DNA of 64,000 bases. Source: Catenaria anguillulae PL171. Lineage: Eukaryota > Blastocladiomycota > Blastocladiomycetes > Blastocladiales > Catenariaceae. The notes beneath the pieces were generated by a model. The model was not told where the DNA came from. It ran no database searches and was given only the letters and a program-made list of their open reading frames with translations. The position numbers were made by a program, and so were the translations under genes. Within the stretch, counting starts at the first letter, position 1. Each line of letters starts with the position of its first letter. Location of the stretch: positions 62,001 through 126,000 of the forward strand of contig MCFL01000018.1 in NCBI GenBank assembly GCA_002102555.1, given 5' to 3'. Of the stretch, positions 12,500 through 22,795 are shown piece after piece.

Positions 12500-13017
12500 G
12501 TTGTCGTTGTTCTGAAGATTACAATGAGTCGAGGCGGTGAGCGAGCGAGTGAGTGCGGGATCACGTTCAATGTTGAGAGGGAGATGGCGGAGAGGGAGAG
12601 GCGCGAGGAACGGGTGTGAGGCAGCGTATGTACCATGGCGGGGGCAGTGAGAATCAGGGCGTGAGGAGAATCCGAAAATGCAAAATGCAGGCAGTGGGTC
12701 GGGTGAGAGAGAGCGACGATGATTCCGCTCGGTATTGTACAATGCCACTTTTCAAAAATGGCAGTTTGGCACCTTTTTGAGAGCACCACGTCACAGTGGT
12801 GGTCAGTCTGTCAGTCTGTCAGTCAGCGAACAGTCGAGGAAGGCACAGGAATCCAATCCAATCGGATCGCCGTGAATGACAAAGTGGGGCCTCCGATCTG
12901 ACGCGACGCGTGTGTGCAAAATGATCGCACTAAATGTTGACCATCAGCATCAATATTCAAATTCAAATCAAATCAATCAAGGAACCTTGACAAAACAGGA
13001 TTATTTTAAAGTTGAAC
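12500..13017. promoter_or_regulatory. divergent promoter region
   Basis: About 520 bp between the divergent E1 and TRAPPC12-like genes. It contains short direct repeats of CAGTCTGT (about 12803-12820) and an AT-rich block just before the plus-strand start. No defined operator was recognised. Confidence 0.4.
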
Positions 13018-14379
13018 ATGGAGCATCATCACCCACATCACTCTCACTCGCACTCGCACTCGCTGGCCCCCCTCGTGTCGCCCGCCTCCTTCCATGCCCT
13101 GCCCTCACCCCTGCCCTTGGACCTGCTGGCCGCCAAGCACCTGTCGGCCAACAACACCACGTCGACTTTCAAGCACTCGCTCACGCTCAACGATGTCAAG
13201 GACCAGCCCAACCCGATCGATTTTTGCTACTCGCTTGGCGCTCACCACCTGCTCGAGCAGTTCACCCGCGCCACCCTCCCAACACTCGAGCCCACCCCAG
13301 GCAACGCCCGCCACATCATGCTCCTCTGGACACATCGCCTGTCTGCCCTCGTTGCCCTCGACCTCGCCCACATTGCCCTCGCAGAGGCACGCACGCTCGA
13401 CCTCGTCCACCACCCACTCGCCCCACTTCACTTGCAGCTCGCTGCCGCCCGCCTCCCAGCCCTTGCCAATGACCCCTTACGCGCACTCGATCTTCTCGCC
13501 AAGGTCGCTGCCCGTCTCGAATCAGACACCACCACCACCAGCACCAGCACAAGCAGCTTGACTGCTCTCCTCGCTGCCTACCGCCACATGATTGCCGTTG
13601 CCGCCTGGCACTTGTCGGACCCACGCCTCGTGTCGCACCTCATCTCCCAGCTCGAGTCCAAGATCACCATCTCATCCATTACTGACAAGCGAGCACGAAT
13701 CCAATGGTGGATCGACTCGGCACTCGCCCGCATGGCCGTTACGCAACTTGTGCACGCAGAGCACGCCGTGTGCTCACTCGAGCACGAACTCGGGTCCGGG
13801 GCCGCCCTTGTCCAGTGTGTGCGAGCCACGCTGCTATCTTGTCGTGGCCAACATGCCGAGGCTGCAGCTGCGTGGACATCGCTTTGGCACCAAGTTGCCG
13901 GAACCGCACGCCGGGTGCGCGCATACGAGGCAGCGTTGGCAGGGTCCACGCCACTCGCACCGCTCGTGCCACACTTGCCCACCGACTTTATGCCACTCTC
14001 GTCCGCCACCGCAGACTCGCCCCCGGCACCAACATCACCAGCAACTTACGCCGCCGACCACGCGTGGCTGTCGCCCCTTGTCGTCCACACGCCCCACCTG
14101 CTGCGTGCCATCAACAATAACCGCCTCGTCTCGCAAGTCTACCATGCCTTGTCCCCAGTATCGCCCGAATCACTCCTCGTCGATTGGATGCAGGCCGCCA
14201 AATGGGGCATGTTCGCCGACCCCCCGTTGGTCGGTAACCTGGCCACGTGGATCGAGGTGTCGCCCAACGGATCCGTTGCGGGCGAGCAAGTCTCGGAAAT
14301 GGATCGCAAGCGCGACGTCCTACGGACCATGACCAAAGCGTCGGATGCCGCTTGTGTTGCGGCGTTGAGGATGGGATAG
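13018..14379 (+). CDS. alpha-helical repeat protein, possibly TRAPPC12-like
   Basis: Single exon of 453 residues from the ATG at 13018 (MEHHHPHHSHSHSHS). After a His/Ser-rich start comes a long Ala/Leu-rich helical region with TPR-like spacing, e.g. LWTHRLSALVALDLAHIALA, HLQLAAARLPALANDPLRAL and INNNRLVSQVYHAL. Segment order loosely resembles the TPR region of TRAPPC12, a subunit of the TRAPPIII vesicle-tethering complex, but that rests on weak visual similarity. No membrane segment or catalytic motif is seen. It is divergent from the E1 gene. Confidence 0.5.
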   Translation: MEHHHPHHSHSHSHSLAPLVSPASFHALPSPLPLDLLAAKHLSANNTTSTFKHSLTLNDVKDQPNPIDFCYSLGAHHLLEQFTRATLPTLEPTPGNARHIMLLWTHRLSALVALDLAHIALAEARTLDLVHHPLAPLHLQLAAARLPALANDPLRALDLLAKVAARLESDTTTTSTSTSSLTALLAAYRHMIAVAAWHLSDPRLVSHLISQLESKITISSITDKRARIQWWIDSALARMAVTQLVHAEHAVCSLEHELGSGAALVQCVRATLLSCRGQHAEAAAAWTSLWHQVAGTARRVRAYEAALAGSTPLAPLVPHLPTDFMPLSSATADSPPAPTSPATYAADHAWLSPLVVHTPHLLRAINNNRLVSQVYHALSPVSPESLLVDWMQAAKWGMFADPPLVGNLATWIEVSPNGSVAGEQVSEMDRKRDVLRTMTKASDAACVAALRMG

Positions 14380-14786
14380 ATTGGTGGATTCAATGTTGTT
14401 TCTTGCTTGGATTGATATGTATACCCCACTATGAAGTTCCTTTGCTTTTGGCAACAAACATAGTCACTGGCACCTGGCCGTGGGCTAGCCATTGATTGAG
14501 TGCAGCATTGGCAGCCGAATCTGCAGGCCATCAGTACCACATCCAATCCAATTTGTACGGACTTGCAGCTGGCTCATCTCAGCTCAGATGTTCGTTCGAC
14601 TCAGCGTTCGCTCGGTGTCATATTAAGCCGCCCCAATCACTCACAAAACAGAAAATGGCGCGTGATTCTTCTTTCAACACACGCAAAAATGCTCCAAATT
14701 GTAAATACCAAACCTGGTTCAAAATGAATCCCCGGCAAACGGACAACATTCCACCAGAGAAAAATTGAGCAAAAATGAATGGGAAT
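14380..14786. other. intergenic region and former tRNA 3' flank
   Basis: About 400 bp without a gene. The last 27 bp or so (14760-14786) are nearly identical, in reverse, to the sequence downstream of the intact tRNA at 39111-39137 and include its A/T-rich termination tract. Confidence 0.6.
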
Positions 14787-14807
14787 GCCGGCTGGGAGGA
14801 TCGAACT
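14787..14807 (-). pseudogene. 3' fragment of interrupted tRNA-Thr(CGT)
   Basis: The last 21 nt of a tRNA (half of the T-arm, 3' acceptor strand and discriminator A), read on the minus strand. It is identical to the last 21 nt of the intact tRNA at 39039-39110. Its plus-strand end GAAC (14804-14807) is repeated at the other side of the 8-kb insertion. The missing 5' part lies at 22796-22850. Confidence 0.93.
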
Positions 14808-14832
14808 TACTGATCTAATGAACAAGCTCTCT

Positions 14833-14892
14833 GTCAACCACCGTTGCAGATCGCGTGTGTTTTGGTCGCAGGTTGACAAGGACCGTGTCAAC
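14833..14892. repeat. left-end GTCAAC cluster with subterminal inverted repeat
   Basis: GTCAACCAC at 14833-14841 is the exact inverse of GTGGTTGAC at 22763-22771; it lies 25 bp inside the left border, its partner 24 bp inside the right border. The hexamer GTCAAC/GTTGAC recurs at 14872-14877 and 14887-14892. Such clustering is expected for binding sites of the element's own recombinase, which is an inference. Confidence 0.7.
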
Positions 14893-16174
14893 GGCCCCCC
14901 ATTTTTACATGGGACATTGACATACCAATGACAGCCAGTGCGCGCGGACCGCAGCGGGGCATGCGCTCGGGACTTAGAAAAATTCAGGGAAACGGTTAGT
15001 GTGTACGTGGCAAGCGCACAGCGACATTCCCCGCAACAGTTTATCATCCCAGTCCTTTTCACACGCTTGTTTCTGCCCATATCTTCATGCAATCCATCAT
15101 GCGACCCGGGTCTAAACCCTTTGCCATGTATTTACCTCAGTCGCCCTCAACCCACTGTCGCCCCCGGCAACCAAGGCGCAGGCGCCCAACCACTCGCCAC
15201 CGTCACAACACCAGTCCAACACTCTGTATCCACCACAACGACAATTGCATGATCGGATCGCCTCGCCTCCGATAGGCCGCAACGGGTTCAACCACCCACC
15301 ACGCCGCCAGCACGCTCACGCCCCGGCCCCGGCCCGGCCAGGCGCGACTGAAACCGGATCCCGCTTTGCCGGCCGGCCTCACATGGCACATGGCGGGCGG
15401 CGACCTGCCTTGTTCTTTGACGCTTGATCGCGCTTCACGCCACTCGCCCTTGGAGGGCTATCGCATCGCATCGCTATACCATCGCATCGCCGATCACCCC
15501 GCGCCCATGTTGATGGTAGGTTACCCACCCATGATCCTTCCCATGAATCGTCAACGCCGACGCCGTCCCGTACCACTCGCCCACTCCCTATCATGCATGC
15601 CCGTCACCGCCAGACGCACCATATTCACACGCGGGCTTTCTGCCGCTTTGGGCGTCAAATGATGCCGCGCATGCCACACCATCGCCGGCATACTATCGCT
15701 TCTCATTCGCCTCCTCGTCGGCCTCGTGTCGTTCAACCCCACACCTGCCACACTTCTCCGCCCGTCCATGCCCAATCCTCCCAGGCTCGAGGCCACCTCA
15801 ACCATGATCACTCCATGCTTTTTTCGCCCTGTGGTTTTTTCTCTAACGATGCTTTCTCGAACCGAGCAGGTCGTTCGTCACATCACCTCCACCACCAACT
15901 TGCCATCCCGGCTTGCCCAACAACCGTGAGCTGCCCAGCCCGTCCAGACTCACACGACGCCAGCAACAATTCCGATCACGCTTCACACGGCCGTCTCTGT
16001 TCCGCTCGTTGACCTGTTCCACCTCGGCCGACCGGCCCGGCGGCCTGGGCTCGCCGCTCGCAACCGCGGGTAACCGGATGGCAGTTTGATGAGCAGCCTG
16101 ACGAGCTGGTCTTCCGCCGGTCTATGCCTCGATTGATTCTCCATGGCACGCTAGCTGGTCATTTATTCGTCTTC

Positions 16175-16228
16175 CCTCATGCAAGGGACACTTATGTATG
16201 TCCTCATGCAAGGGACACTTATGTATGT
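16175..16228. repeat. 27-bp perfect tandem duplication
   Basis: Two identical 27-bp units, 16175-16201 and 16202-16228, each starting CCTCATGCAAGG and ending ATGTATGT, about 210 bp beyond the recombinase stop codon. Function unknown. Confidence 0.9.
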
Positions 16229-16441
16229 CACGATAAAATTGTGTTGTCTTTCAGATAATGTACAACAACAGGCAACGGGCAGCACACTACACTACACTTT
16301 TCCAACACGGACCCAAGTATACATTGCGCTCATTCGTCCATACACACGCACTTTACACATGCATTCTCGCGAACCCGTCTGAACCCCCTACCAATCAATC
16401 CTATCCCAAGCGATGAATCTTGACCGAACGCAGCAGCACTT

Positions 16442-19400
16442 TTACCGTGCCTTCGCCTTCCCCTTACCCTTGTCCTGCCCCTTGGTTTTGGCACTGGCCT
16501 TGCTCGTCTCTGTTCTTTGCTTTTTGCTCGATGGTTCACCCGAGTTTGACGAACCCCCCCGTTTGAGCGGCCGCGCCTGTGCTCCTGCAATTGGCGTTGC
16601 GGCAGCACTGCTCTGCTCCACCACCCCAGCCTCTGTGCCCGACCCGCCCCTGCTTGATTCACCTGGCGGCAACCCATCAACCCGCCCACCGCCACTCGCT
16701 ACACCACCACTCGCTACACCACCACTCGCTGCACCGCCACCCACCTGCCAACCCCCTTGCCCACCCGCTTGCGCATGTGCGCTCGCGCTGGCGCCCACAT
16801 GCCACCTCGACGACCCAGCTTGCGAAAGGTCAACACGACCTGCACTGCCACTCGCTGCACCGCCACCCACCTGCCCACCCGCTTGCGCATGTGCGTTCGC
16901 GCTGGCGCCCACATGCCACCTCGACGACCCAGCTTGCGAAAAGTCAACACGACCGGGATACCCGTCGTGCGTACCGGCATCAAAGTCAAAATCATCCGGA
17001 TCTTCACCGTCCTCGCCATCGGCAGCAAACACGGTTCCCGCGGGCGCCATTGCAAATGTGGATGCATGCTCGAATCTGTTGCGAGCCGCACTAGCCGTGC
17101 CTTCATGGGACCAATCCGTATGCATCTCATGCCACTCATGCCAGTCCATGCTTGCTGCGTCGTGACCCAGGGAATGGCTCGAGCTCGCACGGAATGCGGG
17201 GTCCATGGACAGAGTGGATGCCGCCGCGCTTTCTGGCTGTGGTGGCGGGGTTGGTGCGTCGCCGCCGTGCAGGGTTGACGTCAAGGATTGAGGTGCGATG
17301 GCGGCGGCATCAGTGACCGAGGGCGACGCCGAGGGCGACGAGAGCGATTCAGGCTCGGCCTGTTCGGATTCGACTGCAGAGGTTGATCCTCGCACAAAGG
17401 CATGCTTGAAGGCGGATTCGATGCGGCATTTGACAATGTCGCGGTGTGGTGCGAAAAGGTTGTTGCCGCTGTTGCCGCTCGGGATAAGTGAGATTGCGGT
17501 TGCGGATTCAAGGTGATCCGTTGACTGTGTTGGTGACAATGCGGTGAATACCTGTTATTGTGGGCAAGCAATAACATGAGTGGCAGTGAAGTGTGCAACA
17601 TTGCTCAGTTTGATATGGTCATTACATACCTCCTTGCCACCACTCATGTGCTGTACAACCTTTAGCTCCTTGATCCCGTTGCTGATTGCCGTCAGCGAGT
17701 CGCTGGGTTTGCGCTCAGCCACCTCAAGAATCAACTTGAGAGCCTCCCACGCATGGTCGCGATGGTACTTCGAGAGGGACGCAACTGCATCGAGTAGCAA
17801 GAGCAGCGGCCGCATGTTGCTCCAAACTTGGCGGTCATTGCGACTTGTCCACGCCGTGCTAAACTGGTTGACGAGCGCCCGCATTGGCGGGTGCTGACGT
17901 ACATCCGCCGCCCGAATCATGCCTGGCTCATCGCCGAATGGTGTCCCGTACTGTACAATGCTGCCAGTCGCCTTGAGCACGTAAAAACCGTCGTACCAAA
18001 ACTCAACCAGACCTTCAAGGGTCTGCATGTCACCGACACGCGGCAGTTTGTAAGTGGACTGAAGCAATAAGTAGCCATCCTTGGCCTTCCATTGTTCGTC
18101 CGGGACGAGGCTAAAAAAGAGGAACCAATCGATATCCCCTGTGGTGCGCATTAGCGCTTCCAAGCGCGAATCGACGGCGTCCAGCTGGTTGCCCAGCCTA
18201 TCCTTGTCCTTTTTAAGAAACATGGAAATTGGCAGCAAGAGCTTGTCGGCGTGATTCTTGTCGGCGAGTTTCTGTACATGTGATGCACTGAGAATCTGAT
18301 TGATTTGACGCTGCGTAAGCGTCAAAGGTGCAGGTGCGGGTGCAGAGACAGACGATGCCAAGTGTGCTTGATTTGCAGCGCGAACAAGGTCCTTGTGTGG
18401 CACCGTTGGTTGGATGATGCGCTCGGAATGGTTGCGACTGGTGGCGGATGACGACGATGCAGATGCATGCGGCGATAACGAATCCAGAGGGCCAGGTGGC
18501 GCCGTCGTGGTGGAGCCACGATTCGAGTTCTGTGCGAGCGGGGACGACGATGATGGTGGTGGCGGTGGACGCATTGTGATGGTGGCAGCGGTGGGTGAGC
18601 TTGAGCCGGCAGAATACATGTCGCTATCCTGATGCCCTGATCCATCGTGCCCGCCATCGTGGCCGGCATACCCGACATCGTGCCTACCTTTCTGCCCACT
18701 GCGTGTGAGCTCCAGGTCAGCTGCAAAGGGGTCGGGCTGCTGAAACGCGGCTGCGTGGGCTGGTCAATGTGGAGAAAAAATTGTGTAAAGTGAGAGTCAG
18801 CATGTTCCCATGGCCAGAATATGAACCTGCAACGCACTATTGAGCGATCCAAGGAAGTCCCTTGCTTGCTCTCTCTGCTCCATCGCAATCACATTCGCAA
18901 TGTTGAGTTTCTGCGACCGTTGCACATTGGTCATGCGCTGAGCTGCGGCCTCGGCCTCATCCAACACACTTGCAACCATGGACTGCACGTAGTCCTGTGG
19001 TCGAGGGGTCGACGGGCGGGAAGACGATGACGACAAGGCCATGGACCGACTTGGCGGCACTGGCGTCATGGTTTCCGTGAACTGAGGCGGACGGTACGCA
19101 GCCGAGCGAGAGGTTGGGGCCGTGGGTGCTTGCATGGAGCCGTCAAGGAGCGGTTTCAGACAAAACACCTTGAGCAGCGTATTGACGCCGTCGTGCAAAG
19201 AAGAAACGAGGTCGCGGACGGTCGCGATCTCCTGGTTGTTTTGCTCGATACGTGCACGCAGGTCGGAAAAATGCGTTTGGCTGTAGTTTGCGAGGGCATT
19301 GACGGCGGCATTGTTGGAGCTGGCGATACTTGATGGAAGATTGTTGACGAAATGTTGAAAGTGGTAGCGTGAGGCGTTGGCGAAATGGAGGAAGTTGGGG

Positions 19401-22011
19401 TGGCAGCCAATCCAGCCATCCACACCATTCTCGAACAAAATACCCAAGTTCGACAGCATTGGCCTGACGCTCGCAGGCTCGGCTTGCGCGAATGGGAAGA
19501 GCGCATGAGCGTTGGAATTGGTTGCGCGGTCGCCAGCTTCTGCGTCAGTGTACTTGAGATAGAGCTCGCACATGTGCTAATCATACAATAAATAGACCGT
19601 GCGTTGAGAGTTAAATAATGGCGACCATGCTCATACAAAGGGCATGCCAGAACGTACAGCAATCACGTATCGGCGCGAGTGAATCAACTTTTCCAAAAAC
19701 TTGATGCGAGACGCAAACATGAGCTTGTTCCCAGCAGCGTCGTCTTCCGTCGCGGCACGCACACGCTGCAAAACGTCCTCGGCCCATGGAAACACCTTGG
19801 CCGCCAAACTGGCAGGAACCTTTTCGTTGGCAACAGCGACGCGCGGCACAAACACCTCTTCATGCAAGCCAAAGCCAGCACAAACCTTGACAACCTGAAA
19901 GAAAGACAGACATCGAGGGCAAATGGATCAGAAATCCGCCGCGAATGAGCGCCCGTTCTACATACCTCGTGCGCGATCGCTTTTAAAGCGTACACGTTGC
20001 TGAATACGTTGCTCGTCCACTGGCCATGGTGGGAGACGCGGTCTGGGTGACACCCTTGCTCAACGGCCTCGGTTGCCGCAAAAAGGCGACCATGGTGGCC
20101 AACCTTGGCGTTGGTGAATTCGGCGAGCTCGTAACCTTTGTTGAGTCGTCGATTAATGGTTGAGTTCGTCATTTGCGTGAGGCGGTCCTTTTGCGCGCTG
20201 AGAAGAAAGTGCTAAGCAAGCATGAGCAACGAAAAAAGATGAATTGAAGTGGTGGAGTGAGCATCAGCATGTGCGGGAAACGCATGGAAGAGTAACACAG
20301 AAGCGATGAACCTTTTCTGGTGAGCGGTCCGTGTCGACCCCAGTCCAATCAATGACAGAATGCAGGCCATCGACATCGAAAATGTAATGGAGCTGGAGTA
20401 GTTGGAAGCCAACCGCGTCCAAAATGGCATGCTTGTGCGGTGCCATTGTCATGATCTTGGATTCGTTCACCTTGTTCTTCCATTTGCAGTCAATGACAAT
20501 GTTGGAAATGCCGTGGTCAAGGTAATCGCGCAAACTAGACAAAGAGATGTCAGTTAGACTGATGGTGGATAGTAGATTGTGGGATCATGCCCGTACTGGT
20601 CGTTTCGGCGTGTGATGGGTTGGATCTGGGCGAGAGACAATGAAACAACCTCATCCGACCGGCAGCCAGCAGCGTGCAGAGTAGTCCACAAACATGCGTC
20701 CCGGACTGCGACACGCACTGCAATCATGCAAGAGAAGGATAAATCAGATCATGGGTAACGGGTTTAGACAAATAAATCATGTGAAACGTACACTCGTCCG
20801 AACTGCCAAGCAGCCCAAGCGCGACGCGCTTAATGTCCTCCCATGTTCCCACATCATTGATGGTCCCCGCTGCAATATCACCAACCACGCCTCTATGGAA
20901 GTGTGGGAAAGGACAGTGAGATGGTATGTCGGGAATGGAACACAAAGAAACGTACTTGCGCCTCCTAAAGAGCTCCTGTTTGCTCTTGGCCTTGAGAAAG
21001 TCCTTGACCTCTTTTGAGAAAGGGTCGACCAAGTCAGGGTTGGACGCGGCTTGCCGTTTCCAAAGCGTGTAAATGGAAAATGCATGCTTACGAAGAGAGC
21101 TCTGTAAATGGTGAAAGTTATTACTCGTGAGTTGAGAAAATTGAGCGATTGACGATGTGAGGCAAGAGATTGCATAGAAGCGTACGGCAGAAAGAGGACG
21201 GTTTGTGTTCTCGTAGCCATTGGGAGTGCGGCGAAGCGCAAAGCGCTCGCTTTGTGCAAGCAGGAATTCCATGAATGATTCTTCGGTCACAAGATAGCGA
21301 GTTGCCCGTGGACGAATCGAGTACTTTTCGTCGCAATGACGCTGGAATAGAAACAGGGGGGTGTCGTGTCAACTATACATGTACGACGAACGCGTTTGTG
21401 ATAACATCTACTTTAAAAAGTGCGCAGGCATCTTTCAAGACACGGAGACCAGCGTCGCGCTTGGAAAGGATGTATTCGTTGGCCATCTTATCTCGGAGGC
21501 GCTGCTTTTCCGTCATGTCTAGAATGTGCGTAGAGTAGATGACACGCAATAAGCACACACAGGTTGCCAGGGGACAGATGCTAACACATAGGTGCCCTAA
21601 CGCACCTTTAGCAACAACCAAGTTGCAGAAAACGTCTCCTCCATCATCCCCTTCATTGGGTTCGTTGTCATCATCGTCTTCAACGAGCGCTCCTTCGGCT
21701 TCTCCTTGTTCCATCATATCCTCAGGGTCAAGACCAACCGCATCCGCATCGGCGGCCACTTGACGAGCACAATCGCCAAGCAAACTATCAGCAATTTGCT
21801 CGTGTTCCGCCTCTTTCAAAATCGCCAACTCGCGGGCGGTCGCACCGCCATCGTCATCATCCTGGGCGTCCTGACTGGCTCCAGCGGGAGAACGGCGAGT
21901 GCTGGCGACAGAATCATGGTTCGCAGTGGTGATGGGGGTTGTGGAAAGCGCGGTGCTGAACGAAAGTTGAGCTGCTGCTGCGGGCGGACGGGGAGGCTGT
22001 TGCTGGGACAT
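16442..22011 (-). CDS. large tyrosine recombinase (Crypton/Starship-like)
   Basis: Twelve exons are proposed: 22011-21606, 21518-21412, 21341-21186, 21101-20956, 20892-20792, 20717-20639, 20534-20312, 20211-19966, 19894-19658, 19576-18827, 18739-17630 and 17551-16442. They total 1,557 codons in frame. Order: acidic N-terminus; helical core-binding-like region; catalytic Arg in HAAGCRSDEVVS (about 325); Lys in the KWKNK hairpin (about 350); HxxR in VGHHGRLFAATE (445-448); HHGQW (467-471); Tyr in SNVY (about 480); then a VFPW segment, a coiled region (ARIEQNNQEIATVRDL), a Pro/Ser linker, an unknown domain around TGDIDWFLFFSLVPDEQW, and a Gly/Ser-rich tail ending in Lys-rich, NLS-like KKQR and KGKGKAKAR. 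The recombinase would cut and rejoin the element and the tRNA target. The exon 6/7 junction is the weak point: it needs a GTCTCT donor, as the better-looking GTACGG donor (20596) breaks the frame. Confidence 0.85.
16690..16954. repeat. in-frame coding repeats in the recombinase tail
   Basis: A 15-bp period repeat (about 16690-16740) is followed by a 114-bp period repeat: 16761-16874 and a second copy from 16875 to about 16954, nearly identical over 80 bp. Both periods are multiples of three, and the larger repeat encodes duplicated AGSSRWHVGASA blocks in the C-terminal tail. Confidence 0.85.
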
Positions 22012-22560
22012 TGTCGATGGTTTTGGATTCGAAAAGCTCGGTCAAGTCAGGTTAAAGTGCGCAGAGTGGCATAGGGGTGGCATAAGGGTTGCATGTGGTT
22101 CACTTGCTCAATATATGTTTGTACGCTTTTGTTGGCTACACTGTCGTGTGCATCGAGAAAGTGTTGTGTGCATGAGGTTTAGTGGCAAGCGAGCAAGCCC
22201 AGGTGTATTGATGTGATGGCTCGTGTCTTGCGTAGCCATGTCTCGCACATTAATGTTACGTCTCTTGGTTGCTCGCATGTCTCAGCCCACTAGTGCTCGT
22301 GTTTCTTTGTGTGCTTGAACTAAGCTTTGCATCATGGACGAACTGGCGATGCGGTGCCATCGGCAGTGGTAAATACCAGGTAGCTCCGCGCAGCATGCTG
22401 CACACGCCGTCCATTGACTCGGACATGGGGGACGGTGCGAGAGTAATGGGCAGTTTGAAAGGTCAGCGAAAGTGCATGTATTGATAGCTGGTTGCAATGG
22501 TTGGTTGGTTGAATGGAGGCATCGTCGAGATAGCATAGTGCTGAGGGATATGTGGACAAT

Positions 22561-22674
22561 AAAGGCATATGGCCAACAAAAAAAGGCATATGGCCAAAAA
22601 AAATGGACAACAAACTAAATATGATTTGGATATGATTTAAGATATGATTTAAATATGATTTGGATATGATTTGG
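22561..22674. repeat. AT-rich direct repeats near the right end
   Basis: A 16-bp unit (AAAGGCATATGGCCAA) occurs at 22561-22576 and 22582-22597. Then five 11-12 bp units of ATATGATTTRR type follow at 22619, 22630, 22642, 22653 and 22664. They lie about 120-230 bp inside the right border. Regulatory or recombinase-binding function is only a guess. Confidence 0.85.
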
Positions 22675-22731
22675 ATCGGTGGTGGACTGTGGGAAATGGC
22701 GATCGGCAAGCGTTGCGCGTGGCTCGAGATG

Positions 22732-22771
22732 GTTGACAGAGGCACGTTGACACGGTGTTCATGTGGTTGAC
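22732..22771. repeat. right-end GTTGAC cluster with subterminal inverted repeat
   Basis: GTTGAC occurs at 22732-22737, 22746-22751 and 22766-22771. The last is part of GTGGTTGAC (22763-22771), the inverted partner of 14833-14841, 24 bp from the right border. Just outside, CACGT (22771-22775) and ACGTG (22786-22790) form another small inverted pair. Confidence 0.7.
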
Positions 22772-22795
22772 ACGTACTAGTGGTGACGTGCAGGA

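Larger units (their letters stand above)
14808..16441. other. gene-poor left end of the element
   Basis: About 1.6 kb between the left border and the recombinase stop. It is C-rich with short open frames only, none with recognisable features. It contains the subterminal GTCAAC cluster and a 27-bp tandem duplication. Confidence 0.55.
14808..22795 (-). mobile_element. tyrosine-recombinase element inserted in tRNA-Thr (about 7,988 bp)
   Basis: The borders are exact because the element splits a tRNA gene whose two parts rejoin to a perfect 72-nt tRNA when the 4-bp repeat GAAC (14804-14807 and 22796-22799) is counted once. It carries one large minus-strand gene (16442-22011) encoding a tyrosine recombinase whose start lies 784 bp from the right border and reads inward. 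A gene-poor left end (14808-16441) and subterminal inverted repeats complete it. No transposase of DDE type, reverse transcriptase or long terminal repeat is visible. Size and gene type place it near fungal Cryptons and Starships, which also use tyrosine recombinases and leave short direct repeats. Assignment to either group needs a phylogeny. Confidence 0.9.
22012..22795. promoter_or_regulatory. right end of element: recombinase upstream region
   Basis: The 784 bp between the recombinase ATG and the right border. A TATA-like ATATAT (22111-22116) lies about 100 bp upstream of the ATG. Tandem repeats at 22561-22674 and the subterminal GTTGAC cluster follow toward the border. No convincing coding frame is present. 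Confidence 0.5.

Noticed and set aside
16442-19576. Separate genes for the three long frames at 16.4-17.5, 17.6-18.6 and 18.8-19.6 kb
   Set aside because: Canonical GT-AG introns join them in one frame to the recombinase exons, so one gene is the simpler model.
14808-22795. LTR or DDE-type transposon
   Set aside because: No long terminal repeats, no terminal inverted repeats at the very ends, no reverse transcriptase or DDE motif; the recombinase and 4-bp repeat fit a tyrosine-recombinase element.
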